Shown: positions 1 to 9,100 of the stretch, one piece after another
Numbering within the stretch: position 1 is the first letter of the stretch
Layout: each line of letters begins with the position of its first letter
From: JAKQIM01 sp964633225
GTDB lineage: Bacteria; Chloroflexota; Anaerolineae; Anaerolineales; UBA4823
Assembly: GCA_964633225.1 (NCBI GenBank)
Contig: CAZWFQ010000097.1
Span: forward strand, 1-10,274
Direction of reading: 5' to 3'
DNA: 10,274 nt
Translations under genes and position numbers: made by a program
The notes under the pieces: model-generated
Told to the model about the DNA's origin: nothing
The model's database searches: none
The model's input: only the letters and a program-made list of their open reading frames with translations

Positions 1-3000
1 TCTGGGAAGTAAAACTCTTGCGCAGTGGTCGGAATGACTCGGAAGGTGCCCACCGTGCTGGCGCGTGCCAGGTAAGTGTACACATAAGTGCCTGCTGGCA
101 GGCTGCTCGCCGAAAGCACCAACCCTTCATCCCGGAACTCAGCGTGATTGAAATACCACCAGCCCCAGCCGCGATAGACCAGGTCTTCCCACTGGTACGA
201 TTCGGGCCGCACCCCTTGCGGACTGGTCAGCAGCGACTGATCCACCGCCTCCAGGCCCGCTGGCAGCGGGTCATTGATCACCACATAGTGCAGGTCGTGC
301 GGCGCCACAATCGTCAGCCGCACCAACAGCAGGTCGCCCTGAGCTGCCTGCGTCACCGGAGTAGCAGTATCATCCAGCCGGTAGTAATTGCGTGCCACAA
401 TGATGCCGCGCGCCAATGGCTCAAGTTCTTCCACAGGCAGGTACACCTTAAGGTGGGCCGTATAGTATAAGTTGCCTGCGCCCTCGCTGCGAGCAATCGC
501 CAGCCGGTTGGCATCATCTGTCAACAGGTCGGCGATGTCAATGCGCATCTCCTGCGTTGAACGCAGCGAATCGGCATTCGCCAACCCGCCTCCTAGCTGC
601 TCCCCATTCAACGCCACACCATACTCGTAGTCCGCCTGCAGCTCGCCGCTGGCAACCATCCAGCGTGTCAGCGCCATCAACGTCCAGGCTGTCTCTTGCG
701 TCGACCACCAGTGCCCATCAGTACGGTTGCTCATCAGCCACCGCACCGCATTCGCGTTGATCGGATTCTGTGCATCGATCCTGCTCAACGCCGACAGCAC
801 GATCGCCGTAGTGCGCGTGTCCGTGTTCCAGTTCCAATAATCGTCTTCATCTTCTTCCCAATGCGCTCCGGTGGCCGAAAGGATCGCCGCGCTGTTCAGA
901 TCCGAAAGCAGCGTCGCCAGGCGCGGATCATCTGGTTCACTGGTGTAAAGCACCTCAGCCAACAAGGCCCGGGCATAAAGGCCCATTGCCTGGCGTTGCT
1001 CATAGAGCTTGCCAGCCGTGCTCAAGTCTGGCTGCCCGCCGCGTGCCAATACGTACACCAAAAAGGCCTGGCGGTTCAACTCGTACGACGGAGACAGGCG
1101 CTTAAGAGGTTCAATATTTTCTTTCAAGTAGGCCAGTGCGTCCCCCAGCACCATCCCGCTGATCGGATATCCCGCAGCCTGCGCCTCAACCAGGCCCAAC
1201 ACCACATAAGCCGTGGTCAGGGTACTGCTCTCCTGGTTGCTCCACCAACCCCAGCCTCCGTCCGGATTCTGCCAATTATACAGACGCTGCAGTGCAGCGC
1301 CCACCCGCTCATTCAAATCGGCTTCTAACTGTGGATCGTTCATCCCTGCTTCTTGCAGTGCACGCAAGGTCAAGATGTTGGGTAAAAAGCGCGAGATGGT
1401 CTGTTCAACGCACTCATACGGATAATCTTCCAGGTACTTCAAACCATCCGTCATGCCCGCCGCTAACGATGGCGAGATGCGGATCACCAACTCGCCCTGC
1501 GTGACGGCGAATTCATCTGGCAGCACAATCGCCTCCACCAATGTGCCGCCTTCCAGCATCTGGCCCGAGGTACCCACCGTTTCTGGGGCCTCATAGCGGT
1601 ACACTGGAATGCCCTGGTCTTCCAGGGTGCCCAGGGTTGGGCGGCTGGCATCACTGTATTGGCCCGCAACTGCACTAAAGACCAGGTCCACACGTTCCAC
1701 GTCCTCCAACACCGTCACATTCCAGGTCACATAGGCTTGCTGCCCGGCCGCAACCTGCACAGTTTGGTCAGCCTTTCCTTCCAGGCTGATCCCCTCCCCA
1801 TTCAAGGTCACATCCACGCTCAAGTCTTCACCGGTATTGTTGTGCACGGCAGCCCCTAAGAGCACCTCATCGCCCACAACAAAGAAACGCGGCGTCTGAG
1901 GCCGCACCAAAAGCGGCTTAGTGCTGATAAGATCCACGCTGACCTGTCCCACCAGTGTATCGGCTGTCACGGCGCGCGCGTCCAGTCGCCAGGTGGTCAG
2001 GTTATCAGGCAAGGTCACGGTTGCAGTAGCCTGCCCATCCTGGTTGGTGACCAGGTGCGCTTCCCAATAGGCCGTGTCGGGGAAATCCTGCCGCACTTCG
2101 ATCACGCCATATTCATCGCTGCCCTTGCCGCCCCCGCTGCCCGCCGGCATACTTTCTTCTGCTCGATCTGCCAGCTCCATGTTGTAGTATTCAACGTTGT
2201 ACACCAGCGGCATCGAGGTCCAAACCCGCAGCCCGCGCCGGTCGTAGAACGCATCCACAATCGGTACGCTGTTAGCCGGGCTGAGCGAAAGCGTCGCCAG
2301 GTCGCTCAGAGCAAGCGAAACCTCCGCGCTGACTGGCTGACCATCGGCATCGGTGGTACGCACCGTATAGACCACCTCTTCGCCAGGGCCAGCTTGTGCC
2401 CGGTCTGGCGTCACCTCAACCGTTAATACCTGGGCACTGGTATCCACCTTGATCTCCGCCAACCCCACCCTGAAATCCGGTCTCAGGTTGGCCTCGTCCA
2501 CCCCTTTCACAATCGTGATGAACAGGTAGACGTTCGGGGCCATATCTGGGGTAATGGGCAGTTGATAGATCATGCTGTTGCTGGTCAGCAAGATCACCTC
2601 GTGCGAGCGCACATGGCCGCGCTCTACCGTCACCAGCGCATACGCCTGGCCTTGGAATGGTGATGCAATCAACACTTCGGCCGTATCGCCTGGCATGTAA
2701 GCGGTCTTATCTGTGATCAACTCAAAACCATGGTCGTTGCCCTGCCTCCAGGGAACGTAATCTTCGCCGGCTACCCACATGTAGGTAGATGCACGGGCCT
2801 CATTTCCATCCTCGTCCAATGCCGTGATCTTGATACGGTAAACACCACCATTGGGCGGTATAAAATTGACCGAGGCCTTGCCGTTCTCGTCCATCGCCAC
2901 CTGTTCGAAAGCCGCCACGGGGATTTCTTCAACCGAAGACTCCCAAACAATACGTCCCTGCGCATCCTGCGACTGGACGTTGTACCAGCGCCGCTCAACG

Positions 3001-6000
3001 ATTTCCACGCTGGCCTCTTGCCCAGGCAGCAGAACGCCGTCCCAATCCACCGCCACCAGCTCAAAGGTTTGTTCCTCACCCGCCGTGCCCACATAACGCT
3101 GAGGTCGCGCCCCAACATAAACCGCGCTGCGGTGCACCACCAGCCCATCACGCCCGCTCACCGCTGTGCCGGCCAGGTCTGTCACCGTGGCCTCAAAGGT
3201 GAGGTTGCGGGCATTCCCATCCTGGCTCAGGTCAGCCGCCAATTCAATGACCAGCTTACCATCCGCCCCGGTGCGACCATCCCCCTCTGCAATCACTTCA
3301 CTGCCCGGAGCGCCGTAGTAATCATAGTAGTAATACCCATAATCCGACTCGCGATAGGTGAAGTCATAGCTCGACAGCTCAACCGGAGGAACAAAATTGT
3401 GATCATCTGCCAGCAGGACCCAGTGCACCTCGGCATCCGCCACCGCCCCACCAGAGTAATAACTGGCCTGAATGGTGGCAGCAAAGCTTTCGCCAGGCAG
3501 CAGGTTTTGCGGAACAGCATCCACGCTCACCTGGAATTCTGGCTTCCGGTACTCGGCCACGCTAAAAGAGACTGAACCAAGCATGGACCCATCTGCCGGG
3601 AAGTACACATAGGCCGTGTAAGAACCCAGTGCAGCCTGCGTATCCAACAGCAGCACGCCATCAAAAGTGCCAAATTCTGAAAGCGGCAGCTTCTCGTCAT
3701 ACACCGTATCCTCGTAGCCTTCGATCAGCACGCGTACTTCCTTGCCGTCCGGCAAGCCGTAATCCAGGTCGTCGTCTGTGCGCAAAACGCCCTTGAAGTA
3801 GACCGGCTGCCCAGGACGGTATAACGGACGCTCGGTGTAAATGTAACTGACGAAGTTTTGGTTCGCGCCGTAATAATCGTTCCAAATGCCGTAGTCATAC
3901 AGCGAAACATCGCTGTCCCAACTGCTGGCGGCCACAGCAAAAACCGGGCTTTCCTCGCCTGTGACAACATAAATGGTGTGGTACGTGTAAAAGCCTTCTG
4001 CCTCGGCATCCGTAAAGGCAATATTTTCCAGGTATAGCACGCCAGAAGCGTCAGTCTTGCCCCTGCCAATTGGGGCCAGGTTCTCATCATACAAAGTCAA
4101 CGGCACCCCGGCCACAGGGATGCCATCGTCCAAGCTGGTCACCCACATCAAGGCCTCTTCAGAGGCGGTCTTCAACGTGATGTTAGCATCCGCCACGATC
4201 AAAATGCGCGAATCGTTATATGGTGACGAATAACGCGCAATCTCCGGCGTGCGCATCCCTAAGAAATAGATGCCGGGCGCCAGTGCACCACCACCCTTGC
4301 CTGCCATCTTGAAACTGCTCAGCACTCTCTCGTTCAAAGCCCCGCTGCTTGTCACGCGCTGCGACCAGACCAGGTCAGAGCTAGGCGGCACGAAATCCCA
4401 ACGGCTGATCACACCCGTGTCCAATTTCAAGTACGTCTCCGCTGAAAGCTGGTATAGCTCCAACTCAAGGGTGCGGATGTTTTGATAGCTGGTATAGAAT
4501 TCCTGCGGCCCGCCGGCGCGGTACAAAACGGTGCCGCCCGGCAGTTGCAGGTAGGCCGAAGGTTCATAAGCCGCCGTGGTAAAGCGCACCACCGTCTCCG
4601 TCCGGATTTCAGCCCCATAAACATCCTTCATCCCCGGCAGGATGCGCACCTCATAGGTCGTAGAAGGCTTCATCCCATATAAATAATATCCCCAGCTCCA
4701 ATCATCATAATATGCATCACCATACCACCAGCCATCGCCCGGCTCCAGCGCCGGCTCGAAGGTAACTTTATCCTTCAGGCTGTTGAAATCCATCGGCGAA
4801 GCAAAACGAATATAGAACTCACCCAAATAATAGGACTGCTTCTCCCCATCCGCGGGGGTCGTGTAAACCACCCCCGGCAAAGGGATCGTGTAGAACTGCC
4901 ATTCCAGCCCCGCCCGCAGCGTCCCCCCATCCGCCGCCTTGGCACTGGCAGCATCTACGCTCAAAATATATCCGGTTTCATAGGCCAGCCGCTGGGTGGG
5001 GGTTAAGACCACCTGGGTAAAATCTTCGTTCCAGGTAAATTTCAGTGAGGCAGGTTCGCCATTATTGCTCACAATCGTTGTAGAGCTTTCGGTGCTGGCA
5101 GGGTCCATCGGCTGGTAAAAATTGACCGCAAAGGCCTGCTCTAAGAGCACATTTGCGTACCCATCGCTGGGACTGGGCTCCCACTCTTTGCCCACCAGCC
5201 AATAGGAGGCAATGTCAGGGGCGGTGGTCGTGAAGCTCCAACTTACATCCTCTGCCAAAGCCGCCTCGCCCGACATATCTTGCAGCCCAGCCGCAATCTT
5301 CACTGTATAGCTGGTATCCCCATTCAGCACCCCTTCAGGATGGAAGGCATATACCGAAGTATTGACCCATTCCCCATCCCCAGCCAGGGCCGGGGTGATT
5401 TGCAGCGGGTCAGGCAGGCCGGCTTGCGCTTCCGCAATCACCAGGGGCACGACCGGACGATTGAAAATTACGGTGATCACAGCATTGTTTGCCACATCGG
5501 CAGCGCCATCTGCCGGGAAGACTTGCTGTACTTCCAGCGTGCCCACAGTTGAAAATTCCCAATGGAACGGCTGCTCCACCACCAGGCCTTCGGCGCTCTT
5601 TGCCTCGCCCGATAGGCTGGCAACATAAGTCTGCCCGGTTGCGAGCGGCTCTGAAGCTGTAAAGCGCACCGTGCGCTCGTCAATCCAGGTCACATTACCT
5701 GCCACCAGTTCCCCATCCGCATCTAGCACTTGCAATGCCGCCCCGGTAGCTGCCTTGTCCATGGCCTGGTCAAATTTGAGCTCAAGGCTGCCGTCCAGCG
5801 GCAGCTCTTGCCCAGGCGCCGGATCTTGGCTCACCACCTGCGGCGGCAGCGGCGCGCCAGGATCAACCGCAGGCAAGCCGGGCATGGTTGCGGTTGGTGC
5901 AGGCGTGGGCAGGCTTGTTGCAGCAAGCCTGGTTGCAGCGTTTGGCTTGGCCTGCCCGCAACTTGCGCTGGCATAAGCAGCCAAGAACAACACCACCAAC

Positions 6001-6062
6001 ATCCCGCTCACACGGGCACGATGCCAAACCTTAGACCATTGGGGTTGATTATTTGGATGCAT
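1..6062 (-). CDS. Bacterial alpha-2-macroglobulin family protein with N-terminal Big_5-like array (3' end outside window)
   Basis: Predicted extracytoplasmic protease trap: a protease cuts the bait region, the protein collapses, and an exposed thioester binds the attacker covalently. The frame is open for 2020 codons from the ATG at 6062 to the left edge without a stop, so only a short C-terminal piece should be missing. Seen in order: a signal segment (about residues 17-34) with Cys35 in a poor lipobox (ASAS-C); a Thr/Pro-rich linker (about 45-75); about four Big_5-like domains (roughly 73-174, 176-281, 283-392, 394-497); macroglobulin-type beta domains, including the MG2 signature YTERPLYRPGQPVYFKG at 742-758; a Gly/Ser/acidic candidate bait segment at 1299-1317; the A2M domain from about 1322 (DFPDTAYW, then LPDNLTTWRLDA); the thioester motif C1551-V-E-Q1554 in a helical domain (about 1535-1800, with WWSTQETAWTLMAL); and a C-terminal receptor-binding-like domain (DPLPAGLEAVD near 1930). 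It is longer than E. coli YfhM (about 1650 residues) because of the Big_5-like array. The start is supported by AAAAGGAG six bases upstream. Family assignment is near certain; the target protease is unknown. Confidence 0.95.
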   Translation of the reverse strand, partial: MHPNNQPQWSKVWHRARVSGMLVVLFLAAYASASCGQAKPNAATRLAATSLPTPAPTATMPGLPAVDPGAPLPPQVVSQDPAPGQELPLDGSLELKFDQAMDKAATGAALQVLDADGELVAGNVTWIDERTVRFTASEPLATGQTYVASLSGEAKSAEGLVVEQPFHWEFSTVGTLEVQQVFPADGAADVANNAVITVIFNRPVVPLVIAEAQAGLPDPLQITPALAGDGEWVNTSVYAFHPEGVLNGDTSYTVKIAAGLQDMSGEAALAEDVSWSFTTTAPDIASYWLVGKEWEPSPSDGYANVLLEQAFAVNFYQPMDPASTESSTTIVSNNGEPASLKFTWNEDFTQVVLTPTQRLAYETGYILSVDAASAKAADGGTLRAGLEWQFYTIPLPGVVYTTPADGEKQSYYLGEFYIRFASPMDFNSLKDKVTFEPALEPGDGWWYGDAYYDDWSWGYYLYGMKPSTTYEVRILPGMKDVYGAEIRTETVVRFTTAAYEPSAYLQLPGGTVLYRAGGPQEFYTSYQNIRTLELELYQLSAETYLKLDTGVISRWDFVPPSSDLVWSQRVTSSGALNERVLSSFKMAGKGGGALAPGIYFLGMRTPEIARYSSPYNDSRILIVADANITLKTASEEALMWVTSLDDGIPVAGVPLTLYDENLAPIGRGKTDASGVLYLENIAFTDAEAEGFYTYHTIYVVTGEESPVFAVAASSWDSDVSLYDYGIWNDYYGANQNFVSYIYTERPLYRPGQPVYFKGVLRTDDDLDYGLPDGKEVRVLIEGYEDTVYDEKLPLSEFGTFDGVLLLDTQAALGSYTAYVYFPADGSMLGSVSFSVAEYRKPEFQVSVDAVPQNLLPGESFAATIQASYYSGGAVADAEVHWVLLADDHNFVPPVELSSYDFTYRESDYGYYYYDYYGAPGSEVIAEGDGRTGADGKLVIELAADLSQDGNARNLTFEATVTDLAGTAVSGRDGLVVHRSAVYVGARPQRYVGTAGEEQTFELVAVDWDGVLLPGQEASVEIVERRWYNVQSQDAQGRIVWESSVEEIPVAAFEQVAMDENGKASVNFIPPNGGVYRIKITALDEDGNEARASTYMWVAGEDYVPWRQGNDHGFELITDKTAYMPGDTAEVLIASPFQGQAYALVTVERGHVRSHEVILLTSNSMIYQLPITPDMAPNVYLFITIVKGVDEANLRPDFRVGLAEIKVDTSAQVLTVEVTPDRAQAGPGEEVVYTVRTTDADGQPVSAEVSLALSDLATLSLSPANSVPIVDAFYDRRGLRVWTSMPLVYNVEYYNMELADRAEESMPAGSGGGKGSDEYGVIEVRQDFPDTAYWEAHLVTNQDGQATATVTLPDNLTTWRLDARAVTADTLVGQVSVDLISTKPLLVRPQTPRFFVVGDEVLLGAAVHNNTGEDLSVDVTLNGEGISLEGKADQTVQVAAGQQAYVTWNVTVLEDVERVDLVFSAVAGQYSDASRPTLGTLEDQGIPVYRYEAPETVGTSGQMLEGGTLVEAIVLPDEFAVTQGELVIRISPSLAAGMTDGLKYLEDYPYECVEQTISRFLPNILTLRALQEAGMNDPQLEADLNERVGAALQRLYNWQNPDGGWGWWSNQESSTLTTAYVVLGLVEAQAAGYPISGMVLGDALAYLKENIEPLKRLSPSYELNRQAFLVYVLARGGQPDLSTAGKLYEQRQAMGLYARALLAEVLYTSEPDDPRLATLLSDLNSAAILSATGAHWEEDEDDYWNWNTDTRTTAIVLSALSRIDAQNPINANAVRWLMSNRTDGHWWSTQETAWTLMALTRWMVASGELQADYEYGVALNGEQLGGGLANADSLRSTQEMRIDIADLLTDDANRLAIARSEGAGNLYYTAHLKVYLPVEELEPLARGIIVARNYYRLDDTATPVTQAAQGDLLLVRLTIVAPHDLHYVVINDPLPAGLEAVDQSLLTSPQGVRPESYQWEDLVYRGWGWWYFNHAEFRDEGLVLSASSLPAGTYVYTYLARASTVGTFRVIPTTAQEFYFP
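1401..1412 (-). other. Thioester motif CVEQ of the alpha-2-macroglobulin
   Basis: These four codons encode Cys1551-Val-Glu-Gln1554 in the context EDYPYECVEQTISRFLP. In the A2M/complement family the Cys and Gln side chains of CxEQ form the internal thioester that traps proteases covalently. Many bacterial A2Ms have lost it; here it is intact and in frame with the start at 6062. Thioester formation itself is inferred from family knowledge. Confidence 0.93.
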
Positions 6063-6068
6063 AAATCA

Positions 6069-6076
6069 CTCCTTTT
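6069..6076 (-). promoter_or_regulatory. Shine-Dalgarno site of the alpha-2-macroglobulin gene
   Basis: The minus strand reads AAAAGGAG followed by six bases (TGATTT) and then ATG at 6062-6060. This is a near-perfect anti-16S match at normal spacing and fixes the start of the A2M gene, upstream of a well-formed signal segment. Confidence 0.85.
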
Positions 6077-6099
6077 GGGACAGCATGCATATAAAACGC

Positions 6100-6127
6100 T
6101 GGGGCAGCGACGAAAGTTCCCGCCCCA
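6100..6127 (-). terminator. Weak hairpin between the M23 gene and the alpha-2-macroglobulin gene
   Basis: On the minus strand, 10 bases past the M23 stop codon, TGGGGC and GCCCCA can form a six-base-pair GC-rich stem around a 16-base loop, followed by GCGTTTTATATG. The loop is large and the T run has only four bases, so full termination is doubtful. It could act as a partial terminator that lowers A2M expression relative to the M23 gene, or be chance. No clear promoter is visible in the rest of this 74-base gap. Confidence 0.22.
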
Positions 6128-6136
6128 CATGCAAAC

Positions 6137-9100
6137 TCAACGCCTTGCAATCGGCAAGTAGATCCGATATCGATCCGATATCAAAACCTGGTAAGAAACC
6201 TCGCTGCCAATCACCCGCCCATCCAGGTGTTGTATGCGCAAATAGACAACGTCATCGCGATCAGAAACCCATTCCAACACCATGAACTCGCCAAAGTGAT
6301 CCGGCGCGGCCTCAGCCAGCAAAGTTTCGCCATCGCTGGCATACAGGCTGATGACAGCCGCCGTAGCAGGTACTCCGGGTATGCCCTGCACCAGGTAGCG
6401 CACCTCAGATTGGGCAGTGAAGGTGATCCAATCATCGTCATCCATGGCATCTGCTTGCAGCGGATTACAGAAGTTGTGCCATTGACCAGCATCATTGATC
6501 TGGATGCCCACAGCCGTCGCCGGGTCATTATCGCCTCCGGCCGCGTCGTACGCATCCATCTCGGCACACAAAACCTCCACGCTGGGAATGCTGGTCACAA
6601 CCTCGGCCGCGGTCGGGTACGCCTCGGTGTTGCCGGCATAATCAACGCTCCGGATGCGGAATTCATACGTATGCCCGGGTTCACCGACATACCAGGCCTG
6701 CTCAATGTAGCCCGAGATAGGCTCTGGCGAAACGTAATCCGTCCAGGCACCACCGTTGATGCGCTGCTGGATTTCATAATAATCGATCCCCGCCAGGTTA
6801 TCGCTGCCGGCCCAAGTCAACCGGAAGGCAGTGCCACCCTGGGTCGCAGCCAGCGCTTCCAGCGAGGATTCGGGCGCCGTCTTGTCAATCATCAGGTTCC
6901 AGGATCCATCCACCACCCAATTGCCCGCCATATCATATGCCTTGACATAGATCGCCGCATTGCTGCCCTCCAACTGCCCGGCAGGGTTGTATTCAGCCGC
7001 CCAGCCATCGCTTCCATCCCGGTCAGTAGCCGCCAGGGTCCACACCCCTGCCAGCCAATCGACCGGATGCCAGTAGAATTCAACCCGGTTGACTTCCACA
7101 GCCTCTGTGATATCAACTGTGATCGTAAAGGCAGAATCTGGCAAGAGCGCCCCATTACCAGGCCAGGTGATCTCGAGCTCGGGCGGCTCTGGGTCCGCCA
7201 ACAGGCGGAGGGTGTAATCGTAATCCTGCCCGCCCACGCTAGGGTGGTTCCAGGCCCGCACAGCCAGGTAATACACCCCATCGTGCGGCAGGCTAAAGCC
7301 CAACAGCGGATCACGCACCACAGCGTAAACTTCATCATCCACTTCAGCCAACACCGAAACCCCATCGCTGTCCAGCAGTACCAGGTAAGGATCCAACAGA
7401 GACCCCACCGCGTTGGCAGTGATATCCGCCGCAATCCGGTCGCCGGCCGCACCGGTGAAGGTGTAGTAATCCATGTCCCCGCCCGGGCAGATCTCAGCTT
7501 CCACAGTCAGCGTGGTGTTGTAAACCAGCGGCGTGGCCTGGGCCGGCGTATCATCCTGGCGCAGATCCGTACACACCGGGGGCGCATCCGCCGTAATGCT
7601 AAAATCGTCGATGCCCCAGCCATCAAAGCCATTATTGGCCGCATCCACGCTGTTGAACAAGAAGCGCACCCGGATGGTATGGCCGGCATAGGCCGAAAGA
7701 TCCAGGGCCGGGCTTTGCAGCCAGGTACCCAAGTTGATCTCTGGGATCATCGGGTCAGAGCTAAGCTGCAGCACATTGGTGAACGCCCCCCCATCCACTG
7801 CAATCTGCACCCAGCGCTGGTCCCAGTCTTTGCCATAGGCCTCTGTTTCGTAGCGGTACCAAAAGCGCAGGAAATACCCTTCATCCGTCACCGCGATGGC
7901 AGGCGATTCCAGGGTGCCAGCATTCGGGCCGCCGTCGTCATAATCTCCCCCGTTACCCGGGTACCACCAGGCATGTGGGTCGCTGCGCGCCTTATTGGCA
8001 TCATTCACCCAGCCCCAGTGTCCGCTGCTGATCCAATCGCCCTCGCTTTCCATATCGTCTACATATGGAACGCTTTCCACCGGGGGTGCGGTCGAAGCCA
8101 CCCCCACCGTAAAGCTCAACGCTTCGCTCCATGGGCCCACCCCCGCCTGGTTGCGGCCGCGCACCTGCCAGGTATATTCGCCCTGGGCCAGGCCGCTCAC
8201 ATATTGATAGGGTTCTGCTTGCCAGGGCATGGCGAAAGGCATGCTGATTGTATTGGACTGAAGCGCGTTCGAGATCAGCAGTTCATATTCCATCGCACCG
8301 CCGCCATCGCGCCACGCCAGAGGCAAGACATCCTTTGCAGCAATTACCTGGCCCGCAGCCGGGTTCAACAGCGTCGGCGCCAACGGCAAGGTAGTCCTCA
8401 AAGCAACTCGAATAGAAGAAAGCGCCTTTGCACCAATCAAATTCCCCAGCAAGCGGCTGTCATCGTCCGCCAGGGTTTCTGCATGTCCATCGTAATTTGC
8501 ATCGGAATAGAGGGTCGCCATCACGTTGGCGCCAACCAGCAGGCTGGCTGCGTTATCGTCGCCTACCATGCCAAATGCGCTTGCATCTGGATAATCGCCC
8601 ACGCCCAACAACGCACAGCCGCCTGCAAAATCAGGCTCGGTGAACAAGGCCACCTGGTTCTCCCCTGGCACACACTGTGTCGCCGGATGCGGACAGGCCG
8701 CAGACTTGATCACCGTATGTACGCCCTCCATCGGGGCTACGTTCCCATCGTGATCATAAATGCGCAAAGCCAGGCCCAACGGGCCATCCGGGATCTCTGC
8801 CCCCGGCGCGCACAGATCCCAGATCGCCGACAGCTCCGTGGTGAATGTCAGGCCGCTGGCGGCCCAGGTATTCCCCGTATTGTAGATCAGCTCGCTGCGC
8901 TCCACCCCACTCTCGGCATCATAAGCCCAACCTTGCAGCGGCAGCTGCGTGGTTGTGATCAGCGCACCATCCACGATGTTCGTCAAAGCCCCCATCGGCG
9001 CCGCCAGGTCACCCGGCGGCACATTCTGCGAGACGTACCCTGCTTGCCCCTGGTTACAAACATCACTCGACCAGCACCAGGGGAAATCATCGTACACGTT

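Noticed and set aside
2730..3575. A 281-codon open frame on the plus strand
   Set aside because: Antisense to the macroglobulin domains of the A2M gene, with no recognisable domain and a composition typical of an antisense shadow.
3697..4090. Short minus-strand open frames overlapping the A2M gene in other frames
   Set aside because: They are out of frame with the continuous A2M frame and have no ribosome-binding sites or recognisable domains. They do not indicate a broken gene.
4600..4740. Aromatic-rich stretch in the A2M (about residues 444-463) as a frameshift or low-quality region
   Set aside because: The frame is continuous on both sides, and similar Tyr/Trp/Asp-rich loops recur near residues 721-735 and 902-913 of the same protein, so it looks like genuine loop sequence.
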